Source of the DNA: Armatimonadaceae bacterium
GTDB taxonomy: Bacteria > Armatimonadota > Armatimonadia > Armatimonadales > Armatimonadaceae
DNA length: 25,835 nucleotides
Reading direction: 5' to 3'
Assembly (NCBI GenBank): GCA_030446525.1
Contig: JAUJNC010000061.1
Span: 1-25,835 of the forward strand
This document shows, one piece after another, positions 7,399 to 15,630 of this stretch (positions are counted from its first letter, which is position 1; every line of letters starts with the position of its first letter). Both the position numbers and the translations under genes were made by a program. The notes beneath the pieces are model-generated. The model worked only from the letters and a program-made list of their open reading frames with translations. It did no database searches and was not told the origin of the DNA.

Positions 7399-7993
7399 AT
7401 GACCAACAACTTTGCGACGAGCGAAGCGGTGCTGCGCGAGGCGGTGCCGCAGACTGGCGGCGCGGCCGGCTCGGCCGATGCGCGGTTCGACCTGATCCTC
7501 CTCGACCCCGGGCCACGGTGCGGCTGTTCCGCACCGGGGAGCGTCGTGCCCTGGAGCTTTCCGACCCCCAGGTGGGCGCGCCCCGGTCGTACCTGCGCGC
7601 GTCGTCGTCGCCCGCGCCTTCCCGCTTTCCGACCCGGGCCACTACATCGGCCTGCGGGACGGGAAAGACCAGGACATCGGCATGCTCCGGTCCCTCGACG
7701 AGCCTGGACGCCGATTCGCGCGCTCTGGTGGAGGAGGAGCCTGACGCGCCGCTACTTCCTGCCCAAGGTGCTGCGCGTCCGGGACGTCCAGGAGAGTTCG
7801 GCATCACCACGTGGGACGTGGAGAGACAGACAAGGGGCCGCGGACGTTCACGGTCCGCCACATGCGCGACGCGATCCAGAACCTTCCCCGACGCGCGTCC
7901 TTGTCACCGACAGTGAGGGCAACCGCTGGGAGTTCCCCGACGTAAGGGAGCCTCGACGACAAGAGCTACGCCGTGATGCAGCGCGTGCTGTAG
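7399..7993 (+). CDS. DUF1854 family protein (frameshifted in this sequence)
   Basis: A small soluble protein of about 198 residues after repairing roughly seven indels. Recognisable DUF1854 pieces appear in successive frames: FDLILLDP, VRLFRTGERRALELSDP, FPLSDPGHYIGLRDGKD, LTRRYFLPKVLRV, FGITTWDVET, FTVRHMRDAIQ, RVLVTDSEGNRWEFPD and a final DDKSYAVMQRVL before TAG 7991. Breaks lie near 7511, 7580, 7704, 7741, 7795, 7825, 7890 and 7947. The last part reads as one domain (nucleic-acid- or phosphate-type binding cannot be judged). It lies 50 bases after the exporter and is likely co-transcribed with it. Its role is undescribed beyond this genomic association. Confidence 0.78.
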
Positions 7994-8007
7994 CCGGGTA
8001 CCGGCTA
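7991..8007. terminator. Hairpin formed by two converging stop codons
   Basis: TAGCCGG (7991-7997), loop GTA, CCGGCTA (8001-8007) form a perfect 7-bp stem. The outermost three bases are the TAG of DUF1854 on the plus strand and the TAG of fabF on the minus strand. It has no T-run on either side, so a terminating or 3'-end-protecting role is inferred only from its position. Confidence 0.45.
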
Positions 8008-9262
8008 GCGGGTGAGGCGGCGAAGAACGATGACGGCGTTGTGGCCGCCGAAGCCGGAGTTGTTGGACACGGCCACCTCGATGCGGGCGGTCGCGCCCGG
8101 TTCGGCACGTAGTCGAGATCGCAGTCCGGGTCGGGGAACTCGTAGTTGATGGTCGGGGGAGCATCCGCGCTGGATCGCCAGGGCGCAGGCGATAGCCTCG
8201 ATCGCGCCCGCCGCGCCCAGGCAGGTGACCGGTCTTGCTCTGGGTGGACGAGACGGCGAGCTAGCGGGCGTGCTCGCAGCAGACCTGCTTGATGGCGAGC
8301 GTCTCGTTCTTGTCGTTGAGCGGCGTGGACGTGCCGTGGGCGTTGACGTAGCCGACCTCGGACGGCCGGACGCCCGCATCTTCCAGCGCGAGGCGCATGG
8401 CGCGGACGACGCCCTCGCCCCCGGGGGCGGGCTGCGTGATGTGGTAGGCGTCGCCGCTCATGCCGTAGCCGGCAAGCTCGGCATAGATCTGCGCCCCGCG
8501 CGCCCGGGCGTGTTCCAGGCTCTCCAGGATCACGACGCCCGCGCCCTCGCCCATGACGAACCCGTCGCGCTCCCGGTCGAACGGCCGCGAGGCGCGCGCG
8601 GGGTCGTCGTTGTGCCGCGCGGTCATCGCCTTCATGTTGCCGAAGCCGGCAACGGAAAGCGGCGTGATCGCCGCCTCCGTTCCGCCGGCGATCATCACGT
8701 CGGCGCCGCCGCGGCGTATGATCTCGAGGGAATCGCCCAGGGCGTGCGCGCCCGTCGCGCAGGCGGTGACGACCGTGGAGTTCGGCCCTTTCGCCCCCGT
8801 GAGGATCGAGATGTGCCCCGCCGCCATGTCCGCGATCATCATCGGGATCAGCAGGGGGGAGACGCGGTTGGGCCCTTTCTCCAAAAGCACCCGGGCCTGT
8901 TCCTCGAGGGAGGACAGGCCGCCGATGCCCGAGCCGACCAGGACCCCGACCCGGTCGGCGCTCTCCGGCGTGATCGTGAGACGCGCATCTTCCAAAGCCA
9001 GCTTCGCCGCGGCGACGGCGAACTGCGCGAAGCGGTCCATGCGCTTGGCCTCGCGCCGATCCATGAAGTTCTCCGGGTCGAAGCCTTTCACCTCGGCCGC
9101 GATGCGGACCGGGAAGTCGGCCGAGTCGAAAAGGGTGATCTTTTGGACCCCGTTCGCGCCGGAGATCAGCCCTTCCCAGTAGCGCTCGAGCCCGACCCCC
9201 AAAGGCGTGACCGCCCCGAGTCCCGTGATAACGACCCTGCGTTTCTGCGTGTTTTCGGCCAT
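8005..9262 (-). CDS. fabF: 3-oxoacyl-ACP synthase II (3' end frameshifted)
   Basis: Beta-ketoacyl-ACP synthase II, the elongating condensing enzyme of type II fatty-acid synthesis. The thiolase-fold landmarks are the nucleophilic Cys in VVTACATGAHALGD (about residue 167), the first catalytic His in NAHGTSTPLNDKNET (about 308), and a second His region reading SSTQSKTGHL just beyond a TAG at 8261-8263. The C-terminal SNNSGFGGHNA follows. After the TAG, the frame changes near 8220, 8165 and 8110 before reaching the natural stop at 8005. The uninterrupted frame (9262-8261) would lack the second His and be inactive. Because the damage lies inside an indel-rich stretch, I treat it as sequence error and the gene as intact, about 418 residues. 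ATG 9262 starts MAENTQKRR. Confidence 0.88.
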
Positions 9263-9270
9263 GGTTGCCC

Positions 9271-9323
9271 CAAGAGGGCGCGGCAAGCAGCGGCCCGCAG
9301 GGGCTCTGCTTGCCGCGCTCTTG
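9271..9323 (-). promoter_or_regulatory. Long hairpin filling the acpP-fabF gap
   Basis: On the minus strand, CAAGAG plus CGCGGCAAGCAG pairs with CTGCTTGCCGCG plus CTCTTG: 12 bp, then a 2-base bulge, then 6 bp, with a further GCCC/GGGC inner stem. It begins at the base after the acpP stop codon and ends eight bases before the fabF ATG. There is no T-run. Likely roles are a 3' stabiliser for acpP mRNA or partial attenuation of fabF, since ACP is needed in large excess. The structure is seen; the role is inferred. Confidence 0.7.
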
Positions 9324-9563
9324 CTACGACGCCTTTGTCTTATCGTCGATGTAGGCGATGGCGTCGCTGACCGTCGCCATCTTTTCCGCGTCCTCGTCGG
9401 GGATCTCGATGTCGAACTCTTCCTCCAGCCCCATCACGAGCTCGACCACGTCGAGCGAATCCGCCCCCAGATCGTCCACGAACGAGGCGGTCGGGGTGAC
9501 CTCCTCCTCGCTGACTTCCAGCTGCTCGACGACGACTTTCTTCACCCTGTCAAAGGTAGGCAT
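9324..9563 (-). CDS. acpP: Acyl carrier protein
   Basis: A 79-residue acidic four-helix protein that carries growing acyl chains on a phosphopantetheine arm. The attachment serine is in [12 protein letters not shown] (about residue 37), the universal ACP motif, and the C-terminus keeps the [12 protein letters not shown] helix. GGAG in an A-rich stretch precedes the ATG. The upstream fabG is 58 bases away and the downstream fabF follows a long hairpin. The length and order within plsX-fabH-fabD-fabG-acpP-fabF are those of the standard bacterial cluster. Confidence 0.97.
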   Translation of the reverse strand: MPTFDRVKKVVVEQLEVSEEEVTPTASFVDDLGADSLDVVELVMGLEEEFDIEIPDEDAEKMATVSDAIAYIDDKTKAS

Positions 9564-9589
9564 TGGGCACGTACTCCTTTTTTCTGTTG

Positions 9590-9604
9590 ATCGAATAGTT
9601 CGAT
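9590..9604 (-). other. Short dyad in the fabG-acpP gap
   Basis: ATCGAA-TAG-TTCGAT on the plus strand is a perfect 6-bp inverted repeat with a 3-base centre, 27 bases before the acpP ATG. It could be a small mRNA hairpin or a protein-binding dyad. No promoter hexamers accompany it. Confidence 0.3.
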
Positions 9605-9621
9605 GCCGCGCGTGGCCCCGG

Positions 9622-10374
9622 TCACACCGTAAGGCCGCCGTCCACGGTCAGAACCTGACCGGTAACGTAGGACGCCGCGTCGGACGCCAGGAACGCCACG
9701 ACAGCCCCCACATCTTCCGGAGTCCCCAGGCGGCCGAGCGGCACCTTCGTCAGTATACCCGCGCGCTGATCTTCCTTGATTGCGTCCGTCATCTGCGTGT
9801 CGATAAAGCCCGGCGCGACGGCGTTCACCGTGATGTTGCGCGAGCCCAGCTCACGCGCGACGGTGCGCGTGAACCCGATGATGCCCGCTTTGGACGCCGA
9901 ATAGTTCGCCTGCCCGGGGTTCCCGACCAGCCCCATAACCGACGTGATGTTGATGATCCTTCCCCGCCGCTGCTTGACCATCGCCTTGGCGGCCGCGCGC
10001 GTGCACAGGAAGGTCCCCTTCAGGTTCGCCGCGAGGACGGCGTCCCAGTCGTCCTCACTCATGCGCAGGAGCAGGCCGTCGCGCGTGGTACCTGCATTGT
10101 TTACCAGGATATCGACGCGGCCAAACTCGGCCTGCGCCCGCGCCAGCAGCGCGTCCACCGCGCCGGCGTCGGTCACGTCACAGGGCAGGGCGACGCCCCT
10201 GCGCCCGAGGGCGCGCACCGCCTCGGCGACCGCCTCGGCGTCGGCGATCTGGGTGCGGGCCGTGATCAGGACGTCGGCCCCGGCCTCGGCCAGCGCCAGG
10301 GCGATGCCGCGCCCGATGCCGCGCCCGCCGCGCCCGGCGCCCGTCACGATCGCCGCCTTGCCGTTCAACGTCAT
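9622..10374 (-). CDS. fabG: 3-oxoacyl-ACP reductase
   Basis: A 250-residue short-chain dehydrogenase that reduces beta-ketoacyl-ACP with NADPH. It has NNAG in strand 4, the catalytic serine in NITSVMG, and YxxxK in NYSASKAG, with the FabG C-terminal [14 protein letters not shown]. The N-terminal nucleotide loop is odd: it reads [13 protein letters not shown], three residues longer than the usual TGxxxGIG, because of a nine-base tandem duplication. The ATG overlaps the fabD stop as ATGA, so translation is coupled. Confidence 0.95.
   Translation of the reverse strand: MTLNGKAAIVTGAGRGGRGIGRGIALALAEAGADVLITARTQIADAEAVAEAVRALGRRGVALPCDVTDAGAVDALLARAQAEFGRVDILVNNAGTTRDGLLLRMSEDDWDAVLAANLKGTFLCTRAAAKAMVKQRRGRIINITSVMGLVGNPGQANYSASKAGIIGFTRTVARELGSRNITVNAVAPGFIDTQMTDAIKEDQRAGILTKVPLGRLGTPEDVGAVVAFLASDAASYVTGQVLTVDGGLTV
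10306..10335 (-). repeat. Three copies of a 9-mer in the fabG nucleotide-binding loop
   Basis: On the plus strand GCCGCGCCC occurs at 10306-10314, 10318-10326 and 10327-10335. The last two are in direct tandem and account for an extra Gly-Arg-Gly in the glycine-rich loop of FabG. Confidence 0.75.
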
Positions 10375-11305
10375 GTCAGCGCTTCCTTGGCCCGGATCAG
10401 CGTCGCCTTATCGCTCACCCCGTACGTCGTCGCCTGCGGCGCGATCCGCTTGATGAGCCCCGCGAGCACCGCGCCCGGCCCGCACTCCACGAAGGTCGTG
10501 TACCCGTCCGCCGCCAGCCGCCCCACGGACTCCACCCACCGCACGGGCCCGGCCACCTGGGCGGCCAGACACGCCCGCACTTCGGCGCCGGTGCGGACAT
10601 AATCCGCCGTCACGTTCGCCACGACCAGCAGCCCGGGATCCGCCACATCGGTGAGCGCGAGCACGCCGCGCATCGTGACCGCCGCCATCTCCATCAGCGG
10701 CGAGTGGAACGCGCCCGAAACGGCGAGCGGCGCCAGGCGCTTCGCCCCGCGCTGTTTGCAAAGCTCCCCGGCCGCCTCCACGGCGGCCGATTCGCCGCTG
10801 ATGACCACCTGGCCCGGCGCGTTCAGGTTGGCGACCACGACGACGCCCACGTGGTTCACCTGCCGGCAGCTCTCGGCCACGGCGGCCGCGTCCAGGCCCA
10901 GGACCGCGGACATGGCGCCCGCCCGCGCCCGGGCCGCCTCGGCCATCGCCTCGCCGCGCGCCTTGGCGAGCCGCGCCCCGGACTCGACGCTCAGGGCGCC
11001 CGCGGCCACGAGGGCGGCGTACTCGCCCACCGAGTGCCCCGCCGCGGCGGCGGGGGAAAGCCCGGCTTCCTGGCACGCCGCCAGCGACGACAGCGCCGCC
11101 GCGAGCAGCGCCGGCTGCGCGCCTTGCGTGTCCCGGAGCGCCTCCTCCGGCCCCTCGAAGCACAGCCGCGAAACCGCCCACCCGCACGCCGCGTCGACCG
11201 CCTTGAAAACGCGCCGCGCGGCGGGCGAATGCTCGTACAGGTCGCGGCCCATGCCCACGCTCTGCGAACCCTGACCGGGGAAGACGAAGGCCACCCTTTC
11301 GCGGT

Positions 11306-11309
<4 letters not shown>
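10371..11309 (-). CDS. fabD: Malonyl-CoA:ACP transacylase
   Basis: A 312-residue acyltransferase that loads malonyl groups from CoA to ACP. The N-terminus has FVFPGQGSQSVGMG, the serine nucleophile sits in the GHSVGEYAAL elbow (about residue 92), and the catalytic His is in SGAFHSPLM. The start is GTG 11309, which overlaps the fabH stop by four bases (GTGA) and gives the family N-terminus (VNRERVAFVFPGQ). The stop overlaps the fabG start. Length and motifs are typical and no residue is missing. Confidence 0.96.
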
Positions 11310-12343
<1,034 letters not shown>

Positions 12344-13360
12344 CTAAAAGCGGGTCTCCTTCAGAGCGGCCCGCACCGCCTCCACGTAGCCGGAGCGCGC
12401 CGCCGTCGCCGCCATCCGGATGCCGTTGGCGATCGCCTTGGCATCGGACCGGCCGTGCGCGATGAACGACACGCCGTTGGCGCCCAGAAGCGGCGCGCCG
12501 CCATACTCCGAGTAGTCCACCTGCTGCCGCAGGCGCAGGAGCGAGTTGAGCAGGGCGTCGCGGATGGCCTCGTCGTTCTCGCGGCGCGCGTCCGCGGCCA
12601 GCAGGGACAGGACGAGCCGCACGGTCCCCTCGGCCCCCTTCAAGAGCACGTTGCCGACGAACCCGTCGCAGACGACGACATCCACCCCCCCTTCGAAGAC
12701 GTGGTTGCCCTCCACGTTGCCGACGAAGTTCAACTCGGAAGCGGCGAGCAGGGCGAACGCCTCACGGGACAGGTCGTTGCCCTTGGTCTCCTCCTCGCCG
12801 TTGGCCAGCAGGCCGACCCGGGGACGGGCCATCCCGAGCACCTTTTCCGCGTACACCGCGCCGAGCAGGGCGAACTGCAGCAGGTGGGAGGCGCGGCAGT
12901 CCACGTTCGCCCCGGCGTCCACGACCACGGCGCGCCCCCCGGTCTCGGTGGGCATCATGGTCGCGATCGGCAGGCGTTTGACGCCCTCGATCTTCTTCAG
13001 GAGGAACATCGCCGCCGCCATGACCGCGCCCGTGTTGCCGGCCGAAAAAGCCGCCTGCGCCTCGCCGTCGCGCACCAGGCGGGCGCAGACCACGATCGAG
13101 GCGTCCGGCTTCTCCTGGACCGCCGCCGCCGGGTGCTCGCCCATCGCGATCACCTGCGTGGCGGGGACGACCCGCAGCCGCCGGGCGGCCTGGCCGCCGG
13201 AGGCTAGTTCGGGACCGATGCGGGCGGGGTCCCCCACCAGGAGAAGCTCGGCGTCCCCGCCGCGCGCGTATTCCAGCGCCCCCTGGACCACCTCGGCGGG
13301 GGCGTAGTCGCCTCCCATAGCGTCCACCGCGATCTTGAGGGGGGGTTCCGCGAAGGCCAT
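12344..13360 (-). CDS. plsX: Phosphate acyltransferase PlsX
   Basis: A 338-residue enzyme that converts acyl-ACP to acyl-phosphate, the first step of PlsX/PlsY phospholipid synthesis at the membrane. It shows IAVDAMGGDYAP at the N-terminus, AFSAGNTGAVMAAA, VDAGANVDCRASHLLQFA, and the C-terminal YGGAPLLGANGVSFIAHGRSDAKAI, all PlsX hallmarks. It starts 18 bases after rpmF and ends directly before fabH, the order seen in many bacteria, where rpmF-plsX-fab form one transcript. Confidence 0.96.
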   Translation of the reverse strand: MAFAEPPLKIAVDAMGGDYAPAEVVQGALEYARGGDAELLLVGDPARIGPELASGGQAARRLRVVPATQVIAMGEHPAAAVQEKPDASIVVCARLVRDGEAQAAFSAGNTGAVMAAAMFLLKKIEGVKRLPIATMMPTETGGRAVVVDAGANVDCRASHLLQFALLGAVYAEKVLGMARPRVGLLANGEEETKGNDLSREAFALLAASELNFVGNVEGNHVFEGGVDVVVCDGFVGNVLLKGAEGTVRLVLSLLAADARRENDEAIRDALLNSLLRLRQQVDYSEYGGAPLLGANGVSFIAHGRSDAKAIANGIRMAATAARSGYVEAVRAALKETRF

Positions 13361-13378
13361 GCGCTTGCGCCCGGGTCG

Positions 13379-13582
13379 CTACGCCGCCTCGCCCGGATCC
13401 GTCCGGTTCCTGGGGGTGATCCACTGGCGGCCATTGTAGAAGCCGCAGTTGCCGCAAATGTGGTGCGACATCCGGGGCGCGTGGCAGCGGGGGCACTCGC
13501 CCACGTTCGGCGCCGTCAGTTTGTAGTGCGTGCGCCGCTTGGCCTGGCGCGTGCTCGAATGTCGTCGTTTCGGTAGTGGCAT
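13379..13582 (-). CDS. rpmF: 50S ribosomal protein L32
   Basis: A 67-residue basic protein starting MPLPKRRHSSTRQAKRR, the L32 signature, with a zinc-binding CPRC...CGNC pair (residues about 30-47). Both cysteine pairs are present, so this is the zinc-binding form of L32. GAGGAAG lies seven bases before the ATG. It follows DUF177 after a 94-base structured gap. Confidence 0.96.
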   Translation of the reverse strand: MPLPKRRHSSTRQAKRRTHYKLTAPNVGECPRCHAPRMSHHICGNCGFYNGRQWITPRNRTDPGEAA

Positions 13583-13607
13583 CGTTACTTCCTCTTCTTA
13601 TAGCCAC

Positions 13608-13664
13608 GAAAAGGCACAGGCGTCACAAGGATCGTGACACTCTTCTTTCGCGCCCTTTGTGCCT
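13608..13664 (-). promoter_or_regulatory. Nested stem structure in the DUF177-rpmF leader
   Basis: On the minus strand AGGCACA (13664-13658) pairs with TGTGCCT (13618-13612) and is followed by TTTT. Inside it, GTCAC (13638-13634) pairs with GTGAC (13626-13622). The outer stem plus U-run resembles a weak terminator between DUF177 and rpmF, so it could act as an attenuator or an L32-responsive leader. I know of no described leader with this shape. Confidence 0.4.
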
Positions 13665-13676
13665 GAACGGGTTTTC

Positions 13677-14369
13677 CTATGATTGCCCCCCGCCGTCGCT
13701 TCGCCGCTTCTGCTCCAGCAGTTCGGCCAGGTGACGCAACGGGTTGTCGCCCGCGGCCGGCTCCTCCGCCCGGGCCGCCTCCGCGCCGTCCGGACTGCCG
13801 GGGTCCAGGCCCGGGCAGTCCTCGCGGCACAGGGGCTGGAGCGGGGCCGCCAGCAGCAGGTCCTGCCGCAGCAGCTCGCCCAGATTCAGCACATTCCCCT
13901 GAATGACGGAGGCGGGCGTGTCTTCGTCCACCGCCTGCACCTCTTCCTGCTGAAAGGCGTTCCGGGACGTCACCAGGTCGAACTCCTCTTCCAGGTCCGC
14001 CTCGACGTCCTCCACGATCGGCGTCAGGCAGCGCCCGCACTCCAGGCGCAGCTTCGTCTGCACGTGGCCGCGCAACAGGAGCAGGGCGCCCGTGTTCGAC
14101 AGGGTGATCTCGCCGGTCAGGGGCGCGGCGAACTCGACGTCGTCCGCGGGGTACGGCGGTATGTGGAAGCGGTGCGTATACCGCATCGCCAACGTCCGCG
14201 CGATCTCCGAAATGTCGAGAAGGAGTTCGCCCGGCCGGGGGACGCCCGCCGCCCCGCGTGTCCCCACGCGCCGGACGCCGCCCTCGGGGGTCTCGTCGCC
14301 CGTGTGGTAGGCGAAGCGGGACGCGCCCCCCCCGGCGCCCGCATCATCATCCGGTCGTCTTGTGCCCAT
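13677..14369 (-). CDS. yceD: DUF177 (YceD) family protein
   Basis: A 230-residue member of the YceD/DUF177 family, proteins genetically linked to 23S rRNA accumulation and almost always encoded next to rpmF, as here. The core shows LLLLRGHVQTKLRLECGRCL, followed by an acidic stretch and PLCREDCPGLDP, the paired cysteines typical of the family. The first 35 residues are glycine-rich and not conserved, so the true start could be downstream, but no later ATG comes before the conserved region. The ribosome binding site is weak (AAGG, 13 bases away). Confidence 0.88.
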   Translation of the reverse strand: MGTRRPDDDAGAGGGASRFAYHTGDETPEGGVRRVGTRGAAGVPRPGELLLDISEIARTLAMRYTHRFHIPPYPADDVEFAAPLTGEITLSNTGALLLLRGHVQTKLRLECGRCLTPIVEDVEADLEEEFDLVTSRNAFQQEEVQAVDEDTPASVIQGNVLNLGELLRQDLLLAAPLQPLCREDCPGLDPGSPDGAEAARAEEPAAGDNPLRHLAELLEQKRRSDGGGQS

Positions 14370-14412
14370 TTACTATACCATACCTTATCACGCGGCAGCG
14401 CGCCTTGCCGCG

Positions 14413-15057
14413 CTACCCGCGGCCGTTGTGATTGCCGGGGGCGCCGTCCGGCGTCCGGGCGCTCGCGACCTCGACGGTTTCGCGGCGCTCTTCGGCGCGT
14501 GCCGGGCGTCCCATCCGCTGCTCGAGCTTCTGCCGACCGCGCTGGATCGTGGCGAGCATGCCGGACACGCGCCCCTCCACCTGCGACAGAACCTCGCCGA
14601 CCTGGCCCTCCAGGGTCACCAGCACGTCGCGGGCGTATTCGTCGGCGCCCGTCCGGACCTCGCGCGCCTCGGCCTCGGCCTGGGCGACGATCTCCCGGGC
14701 CTGCGCGGTCGCGATCTGCACCGTCTCCTTGGCCTGCGCCGTCGCGATCTGCACGATCTCCGACTGCTCGACCATGGCTTGCGCCCGGGCGCGCGCCTCC
14801 TGCATCAGCTGCGCGGCCTCCGCGCGCCCCGTTTCCAGGGCCTGCTCCGCCTCGGACTGGGCCGCCTCGACGATGCGCTCCGAGTTCTGTGTTATCTTCC
14901 CCGCCCGCCGCATGTCCTCGGGCAGCGAGGCCCGGATCTTGTTGACGAGCATGTAAAACTCTTCGTCGTTAAAGCGGTAAAAGCCCAGCAAGTGCCAGGA
15001 CTCCTCGATCAAAGCCTCCAGGCGCTCCAGGTTTTTTAAGGTGTCTATGGTGCCCAC
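14413..15057 (-). CDS. SepIVA/DivIVA-like coiled-coil protein
   Basis: A 214-residue protein that is coiled coil from about residue 50 to 180, rich in Ala, Glu and Gln. Residues 1-45 (ERLEALIEESWHLLGFYRF and FYMLVNKIRASLP) match the short N-terminal head of the mycobacterial SepIVA group, and the end has the IQRGRQKLEQR motif comparable to VGRGRHQL of SepIVA. In Mycobacterium sepIVA lies next to the DUF177 gene and rnc. Here the gene lies between coaD and DUF177. Such proteins act at the cell-division or growth site. It could also be mis-annotated as an ATP synthase b subunit, but it lacks a membrane helix. Confidence 0.7.
   Translation of the reverse strand: MGTIDTLKNLERLEALIEESWHLLGFYRFNDEEFYMLVNKIRASLPEDMRRAGKITQNSERIVEAAQSEAEQALETGRAEAAQLMQEARARAQAMVEQSEIVQIATAQAKETVQIATAQAREIVAQAEAEAREVRTGADEYARDVLVTLEGQVGEVLSQVEGRVSGMLATIQRGRQKLEQRMGRPARAEERRETVEVASARTPDGAPGNHNGRG
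14698..14763 (-). repeat. Tandem 33-base repeat within the coiled coil
   Basis: Two adjacent 33-base units (14698-14730 and 14731-14763) differ at only a few positions and encode VQIATAQAKET and VQIATAQAREI-type 11-residue blocks. An 11-residue period is a hendecad coiled-coil repeat, so the duplication lengthens the rod without changing register. Confidence 0.75.
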
Positions 15058-15090
15058 TCCCCTTCTTGTCGTGCGTTCCGGGCGCGACGC

Positions 15091-15630
15091 TCAGCCGCCG
15101 TCGCGCGTCGTTTCCCCACCCGCGGGAACGGTCATCTGCTGCGGGTGAAGCCTGATGCGGAGCCGCCGCTCGACCGACGCAGGCACCAGCGCCGAAACGT
15201 CCCCCCCCAGTCGGGCGATCTCCTTCACGATGGACGAACTCAGATACAGGTGCTCCGCGCTGGTCATCATGAACAGGGTCTCGATGTCCGGCGCGAGCTG
15301 CCGGTTGGCCAGCGCCATCTGGAACTCGTACTCGAAGTCCGACACGGCGCGCAGCCCCTTGATCAGCACGCGCGCCCCGTGCTCGCGCGCGTAGCTTACC
15401 AGCATGCCCTCGAAAACGTCCACGCGCACGTTGGGCCAGGGCCGGCAAACCTCCTCGAGCATCTCCAGGCGCTCCTCGGCGGGAAAAAGCGGCGCCTTGG
15501 CCGCGTTCCTCCCGACGGCGACGATCAGGGCGTCGAAGGTGCGCGCCGCCCGCGCGATGATGTCGAGGTGACCGCTCGTCACCGGGTCGAAGGAGCCGGG
15601 ATAGACCGCCGTTATCCTTTTCTCTGTCAC
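15091..15630 (-). CDS. coaD: Phosphopantetheine adenylyltransferase
   Basis: A 179-residue nucleotidyltransferase that makes dephospho-CoA from phosphopantetheine and ATP, the penultimate step of CoA synthesis. It has AVYPGSFDPVTSGHLDII with the (T/S)xGH motif, GLRAVSDFEYEFQMALANRQL, and the SSSIVKEIARLGGDVS phosphate loop. About 15 residues at the C-terminus are a non-conserved tail. The ATG overlaps the recG stop by four bases. Supplying CoA and ACP precursors fits the neighbouring fab genes. Confidence 0.95.
   Translation of the reverse strand: MTEKRITAVYPGSFDPVTSGHLDIIARAARTFDALIVAVGRNAAKAPLFPAEERLEMLEEVCRPWPNVRVDVFEGMLVSYAREHGARVLIKGLRAVSDFEYEFQMALANRQLAPDIETLFMMTSAEHLYLSSSIVKEIARLGGDVSALVPASVERRLRIRLHPQQMTVPAGGETTRDGG

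Noticed and set aside
14372..14380. TGG-TATAGT, an extended -10-like element on the minus strand before DUF177.
   Set aside because: It ends only two bases from the ATG, so transcription would start inside the gene, and no later start codon precedes the conserved region.
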